A DNA stretch of 64,000 bases from Deltaproteobacteria bacterium (GTDB lineage Bacteria; Myxococcota_A; UBA9042; PHBI01): assembly GCA_020632715.1 (NCBI GenBank), contig JACKFA010000001.1, forward strand, positions 930,001 through 994,000, written 5' to 3'. The position numbers and the translations under genes are program-made. The notes under the pieces were generated by a model. It was not told the origin of the DNA, made no database searches, and worked only from the letters and a program-made list of their open reading frames with translations. Positions 48,726 through 57,567 of this stretch are shown here, piece by piece; the stretch's first letter is position 1, and the number at the start of each line of letters is the position of its first letter.

Positions 48726-49532
48726 TCACTCGGCGCCGAGCAGGCGGAACTCGATGCGGCGGTTCTCGGCGCGCCCGGCCGCCTTCTTGTTGTCGGCGAC
48801 CGGCTGCGTCTCGCCGAAGCCCTTCGCGATGATGCGCCCGCCGTCGATGCCCTTGCCGACGAGGTAGGCCTTCACGGCGTCCGCGCGGTCCTGCGACAGC
48901 TTCATGTTGGCGTCGTCGGGGCCCTGATCGTCCGTGTGCCCCTGCACCTCGAGGCGGAGCCCCGGGTACTCGACGAGCACCTGCGCGGCGCCGTCGAGCG
49001 TCTTGTAGCTCGTCTTCCGGATCGTGGCCTTCCCCGAGTCGAAGGTGATCCCCTTGATGGCGCCCGTGAACTTCATCACGGCCTCGGGGAGACAACCCTG
49101 GTTCGCCGCGACGCCGGCCTGATCCGGGCAGTTGTCGTCGGCGTCGGCGATCCCGTCGCCGTCGCGGTCCGGGCAGCCGCCCGTGCGCGCCTTGCCGGCC
49201 TCGTTCGGGCACTTGTCGTCGGCGTCGACGATCCCGTCCCCGTCGGTGTCCGGCGGCGGCGGCGGCGGGCAGCCCGCGAAGTCGGCGGTCCCCGCGACGT
49301 CGGGGCACTTGTCGATGTCGTCGGACACGCCGTCGCCGTCGGCGTCCGGGCAGCCGGCCATGACCGCGAGCCCGGGGACGGTGGGGCAGTTGTCGGCGGC
49401 GTCGACGACGCCGTCGCCATCGGCGTCCGCCGGGGGCGGCGCCTCCACGACGCGGCGAGGAGCGTGGCAGCAGCCCGCCACGAGCAGGGCGAGCGACGAG
49501 GCGAGGACGGTGCGAGCGATGAGCAGCTTCAT
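48726..49532 (-). CDS. OmpA-family lipoprotein with thrombospondin type 3-like repeats
   Basis: The protein has 268 residues. The lipoprotein signal ends at Cys21 (VAGC). Residues about 37-150 contain several calcium-binding repeats of the form DADGDGVVDAADNCP and DRDGDGIADADDNCP, each with paired cysteines. The C-terminal OmpA domain (about 160-268) has QGHTDDQGPDDANMKLSQDRADAVKAYL in outline and GFGETQPVADN, which bind peptidoglycan. It links the outer membrane to the cell wall. It is convergent with the paralogous lipoproteins and divergent from the porin operon. Confidence 0.92.
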   Translation of the reverse strand: MKLLIARTVLASSLALLVAGCCHAPRRVVEAPPPADADGDGVVDAADNCPTVPGLAVMAGCPDADGDGVSDDIDKCPDVAGTADFAGCPPPPPPDTDGDGIVDADDKCPNEAGKARTGGCPDRDGDGIADADDNCPDQAGVAANQGCLPEAVMKFTGAIKGITFDSGKATIRKTSYKTLDGAAQVLVEYPGLRLEVQGHTDDQGPDDANMKLSQDRADAVKAYLVGKGIDGGRIIAKGFGETQPVADNKKAAGRAENRRIEFRLLGAE

Positions 49533-49706
49533 GAGGTCGGACCTCCGTGCGGGTTCGGCTCGTGGTGCCACGTTCCGTCGCCGCCTGCAACGCCGCCGGC
49601 GCGCGGCGCGGCGCGGTCGCGCGGCCGCCGGCGGGCCGCGACGACCCCGCCGCGACCGCGATCGACGGGCTCGTCTCGGCGGTCGCCCGCGCGCCACGCG
49701 CAGCTA

Positions 49707-49723
49707 TTGATTCACAGAGTCAA
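49707..49723. promoter_or_regulatory. Near-palindrome in the ompA-porin intergenic region
   Basis: TTGATTC-ACA-GAGTCAA is symmetric except for one base pair. The 307-nt region between the divergent OmpA and porin starts is otherwise without structure apart from the Fur box at 49812. It could be an operator, or TTGATT could be a -35 element for the porin; neither is shown. Confidence 0.35.
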
Positions 49724-49811
49724 CAAGTCCCCTCGCGGCCGCCTGCGTGACCGACCTCACGTCGATGGCGCCGCGGTCGGGTCACAGGGAGCCCACCTTT
49801 TCCCTTGCAGG

Positions 49812-49826
49812 TGAAATTCATTATCA
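49812..49826 (+). promoter_or_regulatory. Predicted Fur box
   Basis: TGAAATTCATTATCA matches 12 of the 14 defined positions of the 7-1-7 Fur consensus TGATAATnATTATCA. It ends 13 nt before the porin start, in an unusually AT-rich patch of this GC-rich genome, and heads the porin-imelysin-dihaem oxidoreductase operon, whose members are iron-regulated in other bacteria. Repression by Fur with iron is the expected control. Confidence 0.75.
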
Positions 49827-49839
49827 ATAAGACGCTGGC

Positions 49840-51234
49840 ATGTCGTCGCTCCTCCCACGGGATACCGCGCGGCCGCGGCTCCGCCGCAACGCGCTCCTCT
49901 CCACGCTCTCCCTGGCGCTCCTCGCGCTCGCCGCGGGCCCCGCCCGCGCGGACGCCCCGACCGGCCGCCACGCCTTCCCGACCACCTACGACGCCGAGGG
50001 CAACCGCCTCCCGCGCCCCGAGTGGGACCTCTCCGTCCGCGGCTACGGGCAGCTCCTCTTCGCCTGGTACGACTACGATCTCGACCAGACGCGCGCCGGT
50101 GGCGCCCGCGAGGCCTCGCGCCTCGTGTTCGACACGACGCGCTTCACGATGGAGATCGAGGGCGCCCTGCCCTTCGGCCTCGAGTTCGAGGCCGAGGTCG
50201 AGCTCGAGCACCACGGCGCGGGCGCCGCGGTCGAGCTCGAGTACGACGAGTTCGGCGAGTACGAGCAGGAGGTCGAGGCCGGCGGCGAGGTCGTCCTCGA
50301 GGAGCTCTTCCTCGCGAAGTCCTTCGGGCCGCTGCGCCTCCGCCTCGGGCGCTTCTACCTCGGCGTGGGCCTCCTCTCGGAGCTCTACCGCCCGACCGAG
50401 TACCTCGCCGCGGCCCGCCCCGAGTCCGAGCAGATCGTCATCCCGGGCGTCTGGGACGAGCTCGGCGTCGAGGCCACGCTCCGCCTCGAGAGCGTGCTGC
50501 TGACGCTCCAGGTCGTGAACGGCCTCGACTCCACCGGCTTCTCCTCGGCCACCTGGATCTCCGGCGGCCATCAGCAGCGCTTCGAGCTCGTCTCCGCGAG
50601 TGACCTCGCGGTCGTCCTCCGCGCGGACTGGACGCCGACCCCGGGCCTCACCGTCGGCGCGTCCGCCTATTACGGCGGCACGACGCGGAACCGCCCCAAG
50701 GCCGACCTCCTCCCGGACTGTGACGACCCCGGCGACACCGAGGTCGCCCCCTGCGGCGTCGTCTCGGCCGACGTGCTCCTCGTCGACGGCCACGTCACCG
50801 TCGACCTCCCGCCGTTCACCGCGCGCGCGGTCGCCCTCTGGGGCCACCTCGCCAACGCCGGCGCCGTCAGCGACCGCAACGCGCGCCTCTCGAACAACCT
50901 GGCCGTCCCGCGCACCCCCATCGCCGACGAGGCCTTCTTCGCCTGGCTCGAGCTCGGCGTCGACCTCGCGCCGACGCTCGGGATGGACCCCGGGCACCAC
51001 CTCGAGCCCTTCGTGCGGCTCGAGTACTACGACACCATGTTCGACGTGCGCGACGGGGTCTTCGACAACCCGCGCTTCGCGCGCGCCGTCTCTTCGGTCG
51101 GCGTGGGCTGGGCCTACGGCGACCTCGTCTACGCGAAGCTCGACTGGACGCACCGCGAGGTCGGCGCGTTCGAGGACGGCACCGACCTCCGCGCTGAGGA
51201 CGGCGTGCGCCTCGGCGTCGGCTTCACCTATTGA
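49840..51234 (+). CDS. Outer-membrane porin-like beta-barrel protein
   Basis: The protein has 464 residues. A Sec signal peptide (about 1-38, ending PARADA) is followed by alternating hydrophobic beta strands such as VRGYGQLLFAWYDYD, FTMEIEGALPF and FEPFVRLEYYDTMFD-like segments. It ends with VGFTY, the aromatic C-terminus that outer-membrane barrels use for assembly. The style is that of phosphate-selective or general porins. It heads an operon with a lipoprotein imelysin and a dihaem oxidoreductase and has a Fur box directly upstream, so it probably serves in iron uptake. No Shine-Dalgarno is seen before ATG 49840. Confidence 0.8.
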   Translation: MSSLLPRDTARPRLRRNALLSTLSLALLALAAGPARADAPTGRHAFPTTYDAEGNRLPRPEWDLSVRGYGQLLFAWYDYDLDQTRAGGAREASRLVFDTTRFTMEIEGALPFGLEFEAEVELEHHGAGAAVELEYDEFGEYEQEVEAGGEVVLEELFLAKSFGPLRLRLGRFYLGVGLLSELYRPTEYLAAARPESEQIVIPGVWDELGVEATLRLESVLLTLQVVNGLDSTGFSSATWISGGHQQRFELVSASDLAVVLRADWTPTPGLTVGASAYYGGTTRNRPKADLLPDCDDPGDTEVAPCGVVSADVLLVDGHVTVDLPPFTARAVALWGHLANAGAVSDRNARLSNNLAVPRTPIADEAFFAWLELGVDLAPTLGMDPGHHLEPFVRLEYYDTMFDVRDGVFDNPRFARAVSSVGVGWAYGDLVYAKLDWTHREVGAFEDGTDLRAEDGVRLGVGFTY

Positions 51235-51263
51235 GAACCCCCTTCAAGAACGGAGAGAACCCC

Positions 51264-52340
51264 ATGACGAAGCTCCCTGCGCTCGCGCTCCTCGGCGCGG
51301 CCTCCCTGATCGCGACCGCGTGCGACTCGAACGAGGCGGCGACCACCTCGGGCTTCGACGACGCGCAGGTCGTCGCGGACTTCGCCGACCACGTCATCAT
51401 CCCGACCTACGCCGCGCTCGCGGAGCGCGCGACGACCCTCCGGGTCGCGGTCGACGCGCTCGCGGCCGATCCGACCGAGGCGCGCCTCGGGGCGGCGCAG
51501 GACGCCTGGGTCGCGGCGCGGATGCCGTGGGAGCAGTCGGAGGCGTTCCTCTTCGGGCCGGTCGACGCCGAGGGCTTCGACCCGGCGCTCGACACGTGGC
51601 CGCTCAACAAGACCGACCTCGACGCGGTCCTCGCGAGCTCGGACACCATCGACAGCGCGTACGTGAAGAACCTGCCGCCGACCCAGAAGGGCTTCCACAC
51701 GCTCGAGTACCTGCTCTTCGGGACGGGCGGCGGCCGCGTGGTCGCCGACCTCGACGCCCGGAGCCTCGCCTACCTCGGCGCGGTCGCGGGCGAGTTCGAG
51801 GACATCACGGCCCGCCTCCACGACGCGTGGACCGACGGGATCGGGGGCGCGGGCCCCTACCGCGACGTGTTCGTCACGGCCGGCGCGGGGAGCGCGGCCT
51901 ACCCGTCGCTCGCGGCCGCGGCGCAGGAGATCGTCGCCGGCATGTCGGGGATCTGCGACGAGGTCGCCAACGGCAAGATCGCCGACCCCTACGACGGCCA
52001 GGACGCGCAGCTCGAGGAGAGCCGCTTCAGCAACAACTCCCTCGCGGACTTCCAGGACAACATCCGCAGCGTGAAGAACGCGTACCTCGGCACGACGCCC
52101 TTCAGCGCCGGGACGGGGGCGAGCCTCTCCGGCTGGGTCCAGGGCGAGGACGCGGCGCTCGACACGCAGATCCGGGCGCAGATCGACGCGTCCATCGCCG
52201 CCATCGCCGCCATCCCGGCGCCGTTCGGGACGGCCATCTTCGACGACGGCGCGGCGGCCGCGATCGAGAACGCCCAGGCCGCGATCCGCTCGCTCCAGAC
52301 GCTGCTCGACACGCGGCTCCTGCCGCTCGTGCAGAAGTGA
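51264..52340 (+). CDS. Imelysin-family iron-regulated lipoprotein
   Basis: The protein has 358 residues. The lipoprotein signal ends at Cys20 (IATAC). The imelysin (peptidase M75/IrpA/EfeO-like) domain is helical, and the signature GFHTLE at 143-148 (GxHxxE) holds the probable metal ligands. Conserved flanking patterns include AWVAARMPWEQSEAFLFGPV and TWPLNKTDLD. Proteins of this family are iron-repressed periplasmic or outer-membrane components of iron uptake. The stop overlaps the GTG start of the dihaem oxidoreductase (GTGA, 52337-52340), the usual partner of imelysins. Confidence 0.92.
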   Translation: MTKLPALALLGAASLIATACDSNEAATTSGFDDAQVVADFADHVIIPTYAALAERATTLRVAVDALAADPTEARLGAAQDAWVAARMPWEQSEAFLFGPVDAEGFDPALDTWPLNKTDLDAVLASSDTIDSAYVKNLPPTQKGFHTLEYLLFGTGGGRVVADLDARSLAYLGAVAGEFEDITARLHDAWTDGIGGAGPYRDVFVTAGAGSAAYPSLAAAAQEIVAGMSGICDEVANGKIADPYDGQDAQLEESRFSNNSLADFQDNIRSVKNAYLGTTPFSAGTGASLSGWVQGEDAALDTQIRAQIDASIAAIAAIPAPFGTAIFDDGAAAAIENAQAAIRSLQTLLDTRLLPLVQK

Positions 52341-53698
52341 GCCCGGGGCGGGCCATCGCCGTCGCGAGCGCGCTCGTCGCCTCGCTCGGCGCGGCCGCGT
52401 GCGACGAGGGCGGCGGCGGGGACGACCTCGCCGCGGTAGCCCTCGCCGGCGGCGACCTCACGATCTTCGACCGCAGCTCGAACGCCTTCCGGATGCCGGC
52501 GCCGAACCTCTCGGACGAGGAGGCGCGCCGCCACCTCGACGGCGACGCGGCGTTCGAGGCGGCCTTCGTGACCGCGCCCGCCCCCGTCCACGCCGGGCTC
52601 GGCCCCGGCTTCAACCACTTCAGCTGCACCGGCTGCCACCCGCGCGACGGGCGCGGCATGGCGGTCGCGGGCAGCGACACCCTGCTCTCGCCGCTGCTCG
52701 TGCGCGTCTCGCTCGCGCCGGGCGCGGGCGATCCCGCCTACCCGGGCGGCCCGGTGCCGGTGCCCGGGCTCGGCACGCAGATCCAGGACCACGCGGTCTA
52801 CGGGCAGGCGCCCGAGGCGTCGGTCGCCCTCACCTGGGACGAGGTGCCGGGCGAGTACGCCGACGGCACGCCGTACACGCTGCGCCGGCCGCGGCTCGAC
52901 ATCCGCCTGCCGGACGGCTCGCCGCTCGGCGACGAGGTGCTCACGTCGCCGCGGATCCCGTCGCCGGTCTTCGGCCTCGGGCTCCTCGAGGCCGTTCCCG
53001 AGGCCGCCCTCGAGGCGGCCGCCGACCCGGACGACGCCGACGGCGACGGGATCTCCGGCCGCGTGAACCGCGTCTGGAACCCGCGCGTCGGGGCCATGAC
53101 CGTCGGCCGCTTCGGCTGGAAGGCGAACACGGCCGATCTCGCCGCGCAGACCGCCGGCGCCTACCTCAACGACATGGGCGTGAGCTCGCAGTACGCCCCC
53201 GACGACGACGGGAGCTGGGAGCTCGCCGACGACGTCGTCGCGGACACGACCTTCTACGTGCAGACCCTCGCGGTGCCGGCGCCCCACGACCTCGGCGGCG
53301 CGGACGTCGCCCGCGGCGAGCGCGCCTTCCGGCAGATGGGCTGCGACGGCTGCCACACGCCGACCCTCGAGACCGGCCCGCACGAGATCGGCGCCCTCGC
53401 GGGGCAGCGCTTCCACCCGTACACGGACCTCCTCCTCCACGACATGGGCGAGGGGCTCGCGGACGGGCGCCCGGACGGCGAGGCGGACGGCCGCGAGTGG
53501 CGGACGTCCCCGCTCTGGGGGCTCGGCCTCACGCAGACCGTGCTGCCAGGCGCCACCTACCTCCACGACGGGCGCGCGCGCACCGTGTCGGAGGCGATCC
53601 TCTGGCACGGCGGCGAGGCGGAGCCGGCGCGCGAGGCGTTCCGCACCGCCGATCTCCGCACGCGGGCCGCGCTGCTCGCGTTCCTCCAGTCACGCTGA
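52337..53698 (+). CDS. Dihaem thiol oxidoreductase-like protein (DUF1111/COG3488)
   Basis: The protein has 453 residues, beginning at GTG 52337 coupled to the imelysin stop. A probable signal peptide is followed by a cysteine (LGAAAC) that may be lipidated. Two c-type haem motifs are seen: CTGCH at 97-101 and CDGCH at 336-340. The family resembles dihaem peroxidases of the MauG/CcpA type, and pairing with imelysin is common in iron-regulated operons. It may change the redox state of iron during uptake. The Shine-Dalgarno is replaced by coupling. A terminator lies 56 nt downstream. Confidence 0.9.
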   Translation: MSPGRAIAVASALVASLGAAACDEGGGGDDLAAVALAGGDLTIFDRSSNAFRMPAPNLSDEEARRHLDGDAAFEAAFVTAPAPVHAGLGPGFNHFSCTGCHPRDGRGMAVAGSDTLLSPLLVRVSLAPGAGDPAYPGGPVPVPGLGTQIQDHAVYGQAPEASVALTWDEVPGEYADGTPYTLRRPRLDIRLPDGSPLGDEVLTSPRIPSPVFGLGLLEAVPEAALEAAADPDDADGDGISGRVNRVWNPRVGAMTVGRFGWKANTADLAAQTAGAYLNDMGVSSQYAPDDDGSWELADDVVADTTFYVQTLAVPAPHDLGGADVARGERAFRQMGCDGCHTPTLETGPHEIGALAGQRFHPYTDLLLHDMGEGLADGRPDGEADGREWRTSPLWGLGLTQTVLPGATYLHDGRARTVSEAILWHGGEAEPAREAFRTADLRTRAALLAFLQSR

Positions 53699-53753
53699 CG
53701 GCCGGTTCGCGCGGGCAGTGGCCCTTATAGCCCGCGCGATCGACCGGCAGCGG

Positions 53754-53798
53754 ACAGCCGCGGCGGAAGGAATGTACTCCGCGGCTGTCGTTTTCTCC
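53754..53798 (+). terminator. Rho-independent terminator of the porin-imelysin operon
   Basis: A perfect 11-bp stem GACAGCCGCGG/CCGCGGCTGTC (53754-53764 with 53780-53790), with a 15-nt loop, is followed by GTTTTCTCCC. It lies 56 nt after the dihaem oxidoreductase stop in a 257-nt gap that has no other feature I can support. Confidence 0.88.
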
Positions 53799-53955
53799 CC
53801 GCTCCCCGCGCGGCCGCGCGCGGGGGGCGCCCCGGACCCTCGACGATGTCCGGCTCGAGCGCTATGCTCGCCGAGCCTCCGGACCTGGCGCGACGCCGGT
53901 GACGCGGGGCCCCACCCCGCCGCCCGACCGCCCCGCGACGCGTGAGCCAAGGCCG

Positions 53956-54321
53956 ATGAAGGACAAAGACATCCTCGACATCTCCGGGGTCTTCCTAGCC
54001 GTGAAGTGCGCCATCTGCGAGACGATCTACCCCGCCGACAGCGACGACTTCGTCGCGTTCTTCGGGAGCGTCACGGCGGGCTTCGACAAGGTCCTCATCG
54101 GCGTCGACCCGCCGCGGAAGCCGGCGAAGCGCGCGGTGACCGTGGTCTGCCGCGACCCGCGCTGCGTGTCCGGGCTCGCCCGCAAGATGATGGGCTGCGA
54201 GGACGACCCGCCGCTCTGGGCGCAGGCGCTCAAGATCTGGGCGAACGAGGCCGGCCACGACCTCGTCGAGAGCCCCGAGACGAAGCCCGCCCCGCCCGAG
54301 AAGAAGCTCCGCCGCGCCTGA
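53956..54321 (+). CDS. Small protein with a CxxC and a C-x-RC pair, unknown function
   Basis: The protein has 121 residues. The motif CAIC is near residue 18-21 and CRDPRC near 58-63; with two flanking cysteines these could form one zinc site. The end is Lys/Pro/Glu-rich. There is no signal peptide, so it should be cytoplasmic. ATG 53956 follows AAGG at 5 nt. It lies only 27 nt upstream of mutH on the same strand and is probably co-transcribed. No family is recognised; a nucleic-acid-related role can be guessed only from the neighbour. Confidence 0.68.
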   Translation: MKDKDILDISGVFLAVKCAICETIYPADSDDFVAFFGSVTAGFDKVLIGVDPPRKPAKRAVTVVCRDPRCVSGLARKMMGCEDDPPLWAQALKIWANEAGHDLVESPETKPAPPEKKLRRA

Positions 54322-54347
54322 GCGCGGACGGGCCCCCCGGCGCCGCC

Positions 54348-55049
54348 GTGCTCGAGCACCGCCCGCCCGATCCGCCGCGCACGGAGGAGGAGCTCCTCGC
54401 GCGCGTCCGCGCGCTCGCCGGCAAGACCCTCGGCGACATCGCGCGCCCGCTGCACCTGCGCGTCCCGCGCGATCTCCGGCGCGACAAGGGCTTCGTCGGG
54501 CAGACCCTCGAGACGGCGCTCGGCGCCCGCGCCGGCTCGCGCCCCATCCCCGACTTCTGGCACCTCGGCGTCGAGCTGAAGACGCTCCCCATCGGCAAGG
54601 ACGGCCGCCCGCGCGAGTCGACCTACGTGTGCGCGGTGCCGGTCGACGCGCTCCACGGGCTCGTCTGGGAGACGTCGCACGTCCGCCGGAAGCTCGCGCG
54701 CGTGCTCTTCGTGCCCGTCGAGGCCGATCCGGCCCGCCCCATCGCGGATCGCCGCGTCGGGCGCGCGACGCTCTGGTCGTGCGACGACGACCCCGAGCGC
54801 GACACGCTCCGCGCCGACTGGGAGGAGCTCGCCTCGCTCATCAGGCAGGGCTTCATCGACCGGATCACGGCGCACCGCGGGCGCGTGCTGCAGATCCGCC
54901 CGAAGGGCGCCGACGCGCACGACGCGCGCGCCACCGTCGGCGAGGACGGCTGGCTCCTCGCGACGCAGCCGCGCGGCTGGTACCTGCGCGCCGCCTTCAC
55001 GAACCGCGTCCTGGACCGCCACTACGCGCGCCCCGCCGCCACCTCCTGA
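54348..55049 (+). CDS. mutH: MutH/Sau3AI-family DNA mismatch-repair endonuclease
   Basis: The protein has 233 residues. The active site matches E. coli MutH closely: Glu55, Asp69, Glu76 and Lys78 in PDFWHLGVELKTLPI correspond to E. coli Glu56, Asp70, Glu77 and Lys79. A one-residue offset throughout supports GTG 54348 as the start. Other shared segments are GFVGQTLETALGA and RGWYLRAAFTN. In enterobacteria MutH nicks the unmethylated strand at hemimethylated GATC when activated by MutL. Here no dam or mutL/mutS is near. The C-terminal part resembles MutH more than the two-domain Sau3AI. Confidence 0.88.
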   Translation: MLEHRPPDPPRTEEELLARVRALAGKTLGDIARPLHLRVPRDLRRDKGFVGQTLETALGARAGSRPIPDFWHLGVELKTLPIGKDGRPRESTYVCAVPVDALHGLVWETSHVRRKLARVLFVPVEADPARPIADRRVGRATLWSCDDDPERDTLRADWEELASLIRQGFIDRITAHRGRVLQIRPKGADAHDARATVGEDGWLLATQPRGWYLRAAFTNRVLDRHYARPAATS

Positions 55050-55086
55050 GCCGCGCCCCCGACGCCCCCTCGCCGAGGTCGAACGC

Positions 55087-57417
55087 ATGCCGCTCCTGAA
55101 GTCCCTCCTCCGCCTCTTCCTCGGCAAGCGCCTCCCGCACCTCGACGGCGAGCTCGCCGTGGCCGGGCTCGAGGCCCCGGCGCGGATCCGGCGCGACCGG
55201 CTCGGCGTCGTCTACATCGACGCGCAGACGACGCATGACGCGTGGTGGGCGCTCGGCTTCTGCCACGGCCAGGACCGCGCCGGGCAGCTCGAGATCTACC
55301 ACCGCGTCCTCCATGGGCGGCTCGCGGCGGTGGCCGGCCGGGACGGGCTCCCCATGGACCAGCTCTCGCGCCGCCTCGGCGTGAGGCGCGCCGCGGAGGC
55401 GCAGCTCGCGGCGGCCGACGAGGACGTGAAGGCGCAGCTCGCGGCGTACGCCGACGGGGTGAACGCCGGGATCGCGCGCGGCGGGAAGAAGGTCGCGCAC
55501 GACCTCACGCTGCTCGGCACGAAGCCCTCGCGGTGGACGGCCGCCGACGTGCAGGGGATGTGCGGGCTCGTGACGTTCGCGCTCGCGGCGAACTGGGACA
55601 TCGAGCTCGCGCGCCTCCGGGTGCTCGAGAAGCACGGCCCGGACGTGGTCCGCGCCCTCGACCCCAGCACGCCGGACTGGCTCCACGCGACCTCGCCGCC
55701 CGGGACCGCCGCGGGCGTCGTGGCCGACCGGCTCGCGGCCGATCTCGAGCTCCTGCGGGAGCTCACGGGCACGGGCGGCTCGAACGCCTGGGCGGTCGCG
55801 CCGCGGAGGAGCGCGACGGGGCGGCCGATCCTCGCGAGCGACCCGCACCTCATCCCGACGGCGCCGACGCAGTGGTACCTCGCGTCGCTGCGGACGCCGG
55901 AGTGGGCGGCCACCGGCGCCACGTTCGTCGGCATCGCGGCGGTCGGCGTCGGGCACAACGGGACGGCCGCGTGGGGTGTCACGGCCGCGCACATGGACAT
56001 CGCCGATCTGTTCATCGAGGAGGTCGGCCCCGACGGCGCGAGCGTGCGCGACGGCGACGGCTTCGTCCCGTGCGAGGTGCTGCGCGAGATCATCGGGGTG
56101 AAGGGGCAGAAGGAGCACGTCGAGACCGTGCTCGTCACCCCGCGCGGCCCCATCGTGTCACCGAGCCTCGGGGGCCCCGGGCCCGCGCTCTCGCTCTCGG
56201 CGACCTACCTCTCGGGGCGGCCGTACCGCGGGCTCCTGAAGATCCACGAGGCGAAGACGCCGGCGGACTTCCACGCGCTCTTCGAGCAGGCCTCCACCAC
56301 GAACACGGGCGTCGTGTACGCGACGACGGCCGGCGACATCGGCTGGCTCGTCGCGGGCGAGGTGCCGATCCGGCGCTCGGGGGCGGCGGTCCTGCCGCTC
56401 CCGGGCTGGGATCCGCGCGTCGGCTGGGACGGGCTCGTGCCGCACGAGGCGCTGCCGCGCGAGCTGAACCCGGCGGCGGGCTACGTCGTGACGGCCAACA
56501 ACGCGCCGCGCGCGGGGGCGGAGGGGCCCTGGCTCGGCGACGACTGGCTCGACGGCTACCGCGCGACGGCGATAGGCCTGGCGCTGGCGGCGCGCGACGA
56601 CTGGGATCTGCCGGCGACGATCGCGCTCCAGACGGCGGTGACGTCGCTCCCGTGGCGCGAGCTGCGCGCGATCGTGCTCGCGGCGCCCCGACCCGACGCG
56701 GACGCCGAGCGCGCCGCGGTCCTCCTCGAGGCGTGGGACGGCGAGGTCGCGGCGGACTCGATCGGCGCGAGCGTCTACGCCCACTTCGTCGCGGCGGCGA
56801 TCGGGCGCGTGGTGCGCGGGCTCGCGCCGGAGGCGGCCGAGCGGGCTCTCGGCATGGGGGACTCGAAGCTCCTGCCGCACAACCTCCTCTTCGCGCGGCG
56901 GACGAGCCAGCTCGTGCGGCTCCTGCGGACCCAGCCGCCGGGGTACCTCCCGGAGCCGTGGCCCGAGGTGGTCGGGCTCGCGCTCGCGGACGCGGTGCGG
57001 GCGCTGCGGAAGCGGCGCGGGAAGAAGGAGGCGCGGTGGGCGTGGGCGGACGTGCGCCCGCTCGAGCTGATGCACCCGTTCGGCGATCAGCGCCCGCTCG
57101 ATCGCGTCTTCAACGTGAAGCGGATCCGGACGGGGGGCGACGCGACGACGGTGTCGCAGGCGGCGGTGGACCTCCGGAACCCGAGCGGGAACCCGATCGG
57201 GGTGCCGACGCTGCGCGCGGTGTTCGACGTGGGCGCCTGGGACGAGGCGCGCGTCGTGCTCCTCGGCGGGCAGTCGGGGAACCCGTGGTCGGCGCACTAC
57301 GCCGATCACGTGCCGCTCTGGGAGCGCGGAGAGACGCACCCGCTCCCGTGGAGCGAGGCGGCGATCGCGGCGGCGACGGTGCACACGCTCGCTCTCAGCC
57401 CGGCCCCGGACGCGTGA
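55087..57417 (+). CDS. Penicillin acylase family N-terminal nucleophile hydrolase
   Basis: The protein has 776 residues. Family features are the start GVVYIDAQTTHDAWWALGFCHGQDRAGQLE in outline and the N-terminal nucleophile Ser232 in TGTGGSNAWAVAP, where autocatalytic cleavage would create the beta chain. WGVTAAHMDIADLFIEE follows in the beta chain, and VVTANNAPR holds the Asn of the oxyanion hole. It hydrolyses amide bonds of acylated compounds such as beta-lactams, N-acyl-homoserine lactones or lipopeptides. There is no evident signal peptide, which differs from secreted E. coli penicillin G acylase. The start is 37 nt after the mutH stop. Confidence 0.9.
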   Translation: MPLLKSLLRLFLGKRLPHLDGELAVAGLEAPARIRRDRLGVVYIDAQTTHDAWWALGFCHGQDRAGQLEIYHRVLHGRLAAVAGRDGLPMDQLSRRLGVRRAAEAQLAAADEDVKAQLAAYADGVNAGIARGGKKVAHDLTLLGTKPSRWTAADVQGMCGLVTFALAANWDIELARLRVLEKHGPDVVRALDPSTPDWLHATSPPGTAAGVVADRLAADLELLRELTGTGGSNAWAVAPRRSATGRPILASDPHLIPTAPTQWYLASLRTPEWAATGATFVGIAAVGVGHNGTAAWGVTAAHMDIADLFIEEVGPDGASVRDGDGFVPCEVLREIIGVKGQKEHVETVLVTPRGPIVSPSLGGPGPALSLSATYLSGRPYRGLLKIHEAKTPADFHALFEQASTTNTGVVYATTAGDIGWLVAGEVPIRRSGAAVLPLPGWDPRVGWDGLVPHEALPRELNPAAGYVVTANNAPRAGAEGPWLGDDWLDGYRATAIGLALAARDDWDLPATIALQTAVTSLPWRELRAIVLAAPRPDADAERAAVLLEAWDGEVAADSIGASVYAHFVAAAIGRVVRGLAPEAAERALGMGDSKLLPHNLLFARRTSQLVRLLRTQPPGYLPEPWPEVVGLALADAVRALRKRRGKKEARWAWADVRPLELMHPFGDQRPLDRVFNVKRIRTGGDATTVSQAAVDLRNPSGNPIGVPTLRAVFDVGAWDEARVVLLGGQSGNPWSAHYADHVPLWERGETHPLPWSEAAIAAATVHTLALSPAPDA

Positions 57418-57567
57418 CCGCCCACGCGCGGCGCCGTCGAGCGACCGCGCGTTCCATGACGCGCATGGGTGAAAAGCATTGGGCCCCGAGCTCACCTCGC
57501 CGAAGCGAGTGAGTCGGGGCCCGATTCCCGTCGACAGCGTCATGAGCCCGCACAACACGACGCTCTC
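57418..57567. other. Intergenic segment with a long hairpin at 57481-57522
   Basis: The hairpin has a 9-bp outer stem GGGCCCCGA/TCGGGGCCC, then CTCA/TGAG and CTCGC/GCGAG pairs with two bulged bases, closing on a 4-nt loop (CGAA on plus, TTCG on minus). It lies 64 nt after the penicillin acylase stop and may end its transcript, although no T-run follows. On the minus strand the loop is a stable C-TTCG-G. Confidence 0.6.
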
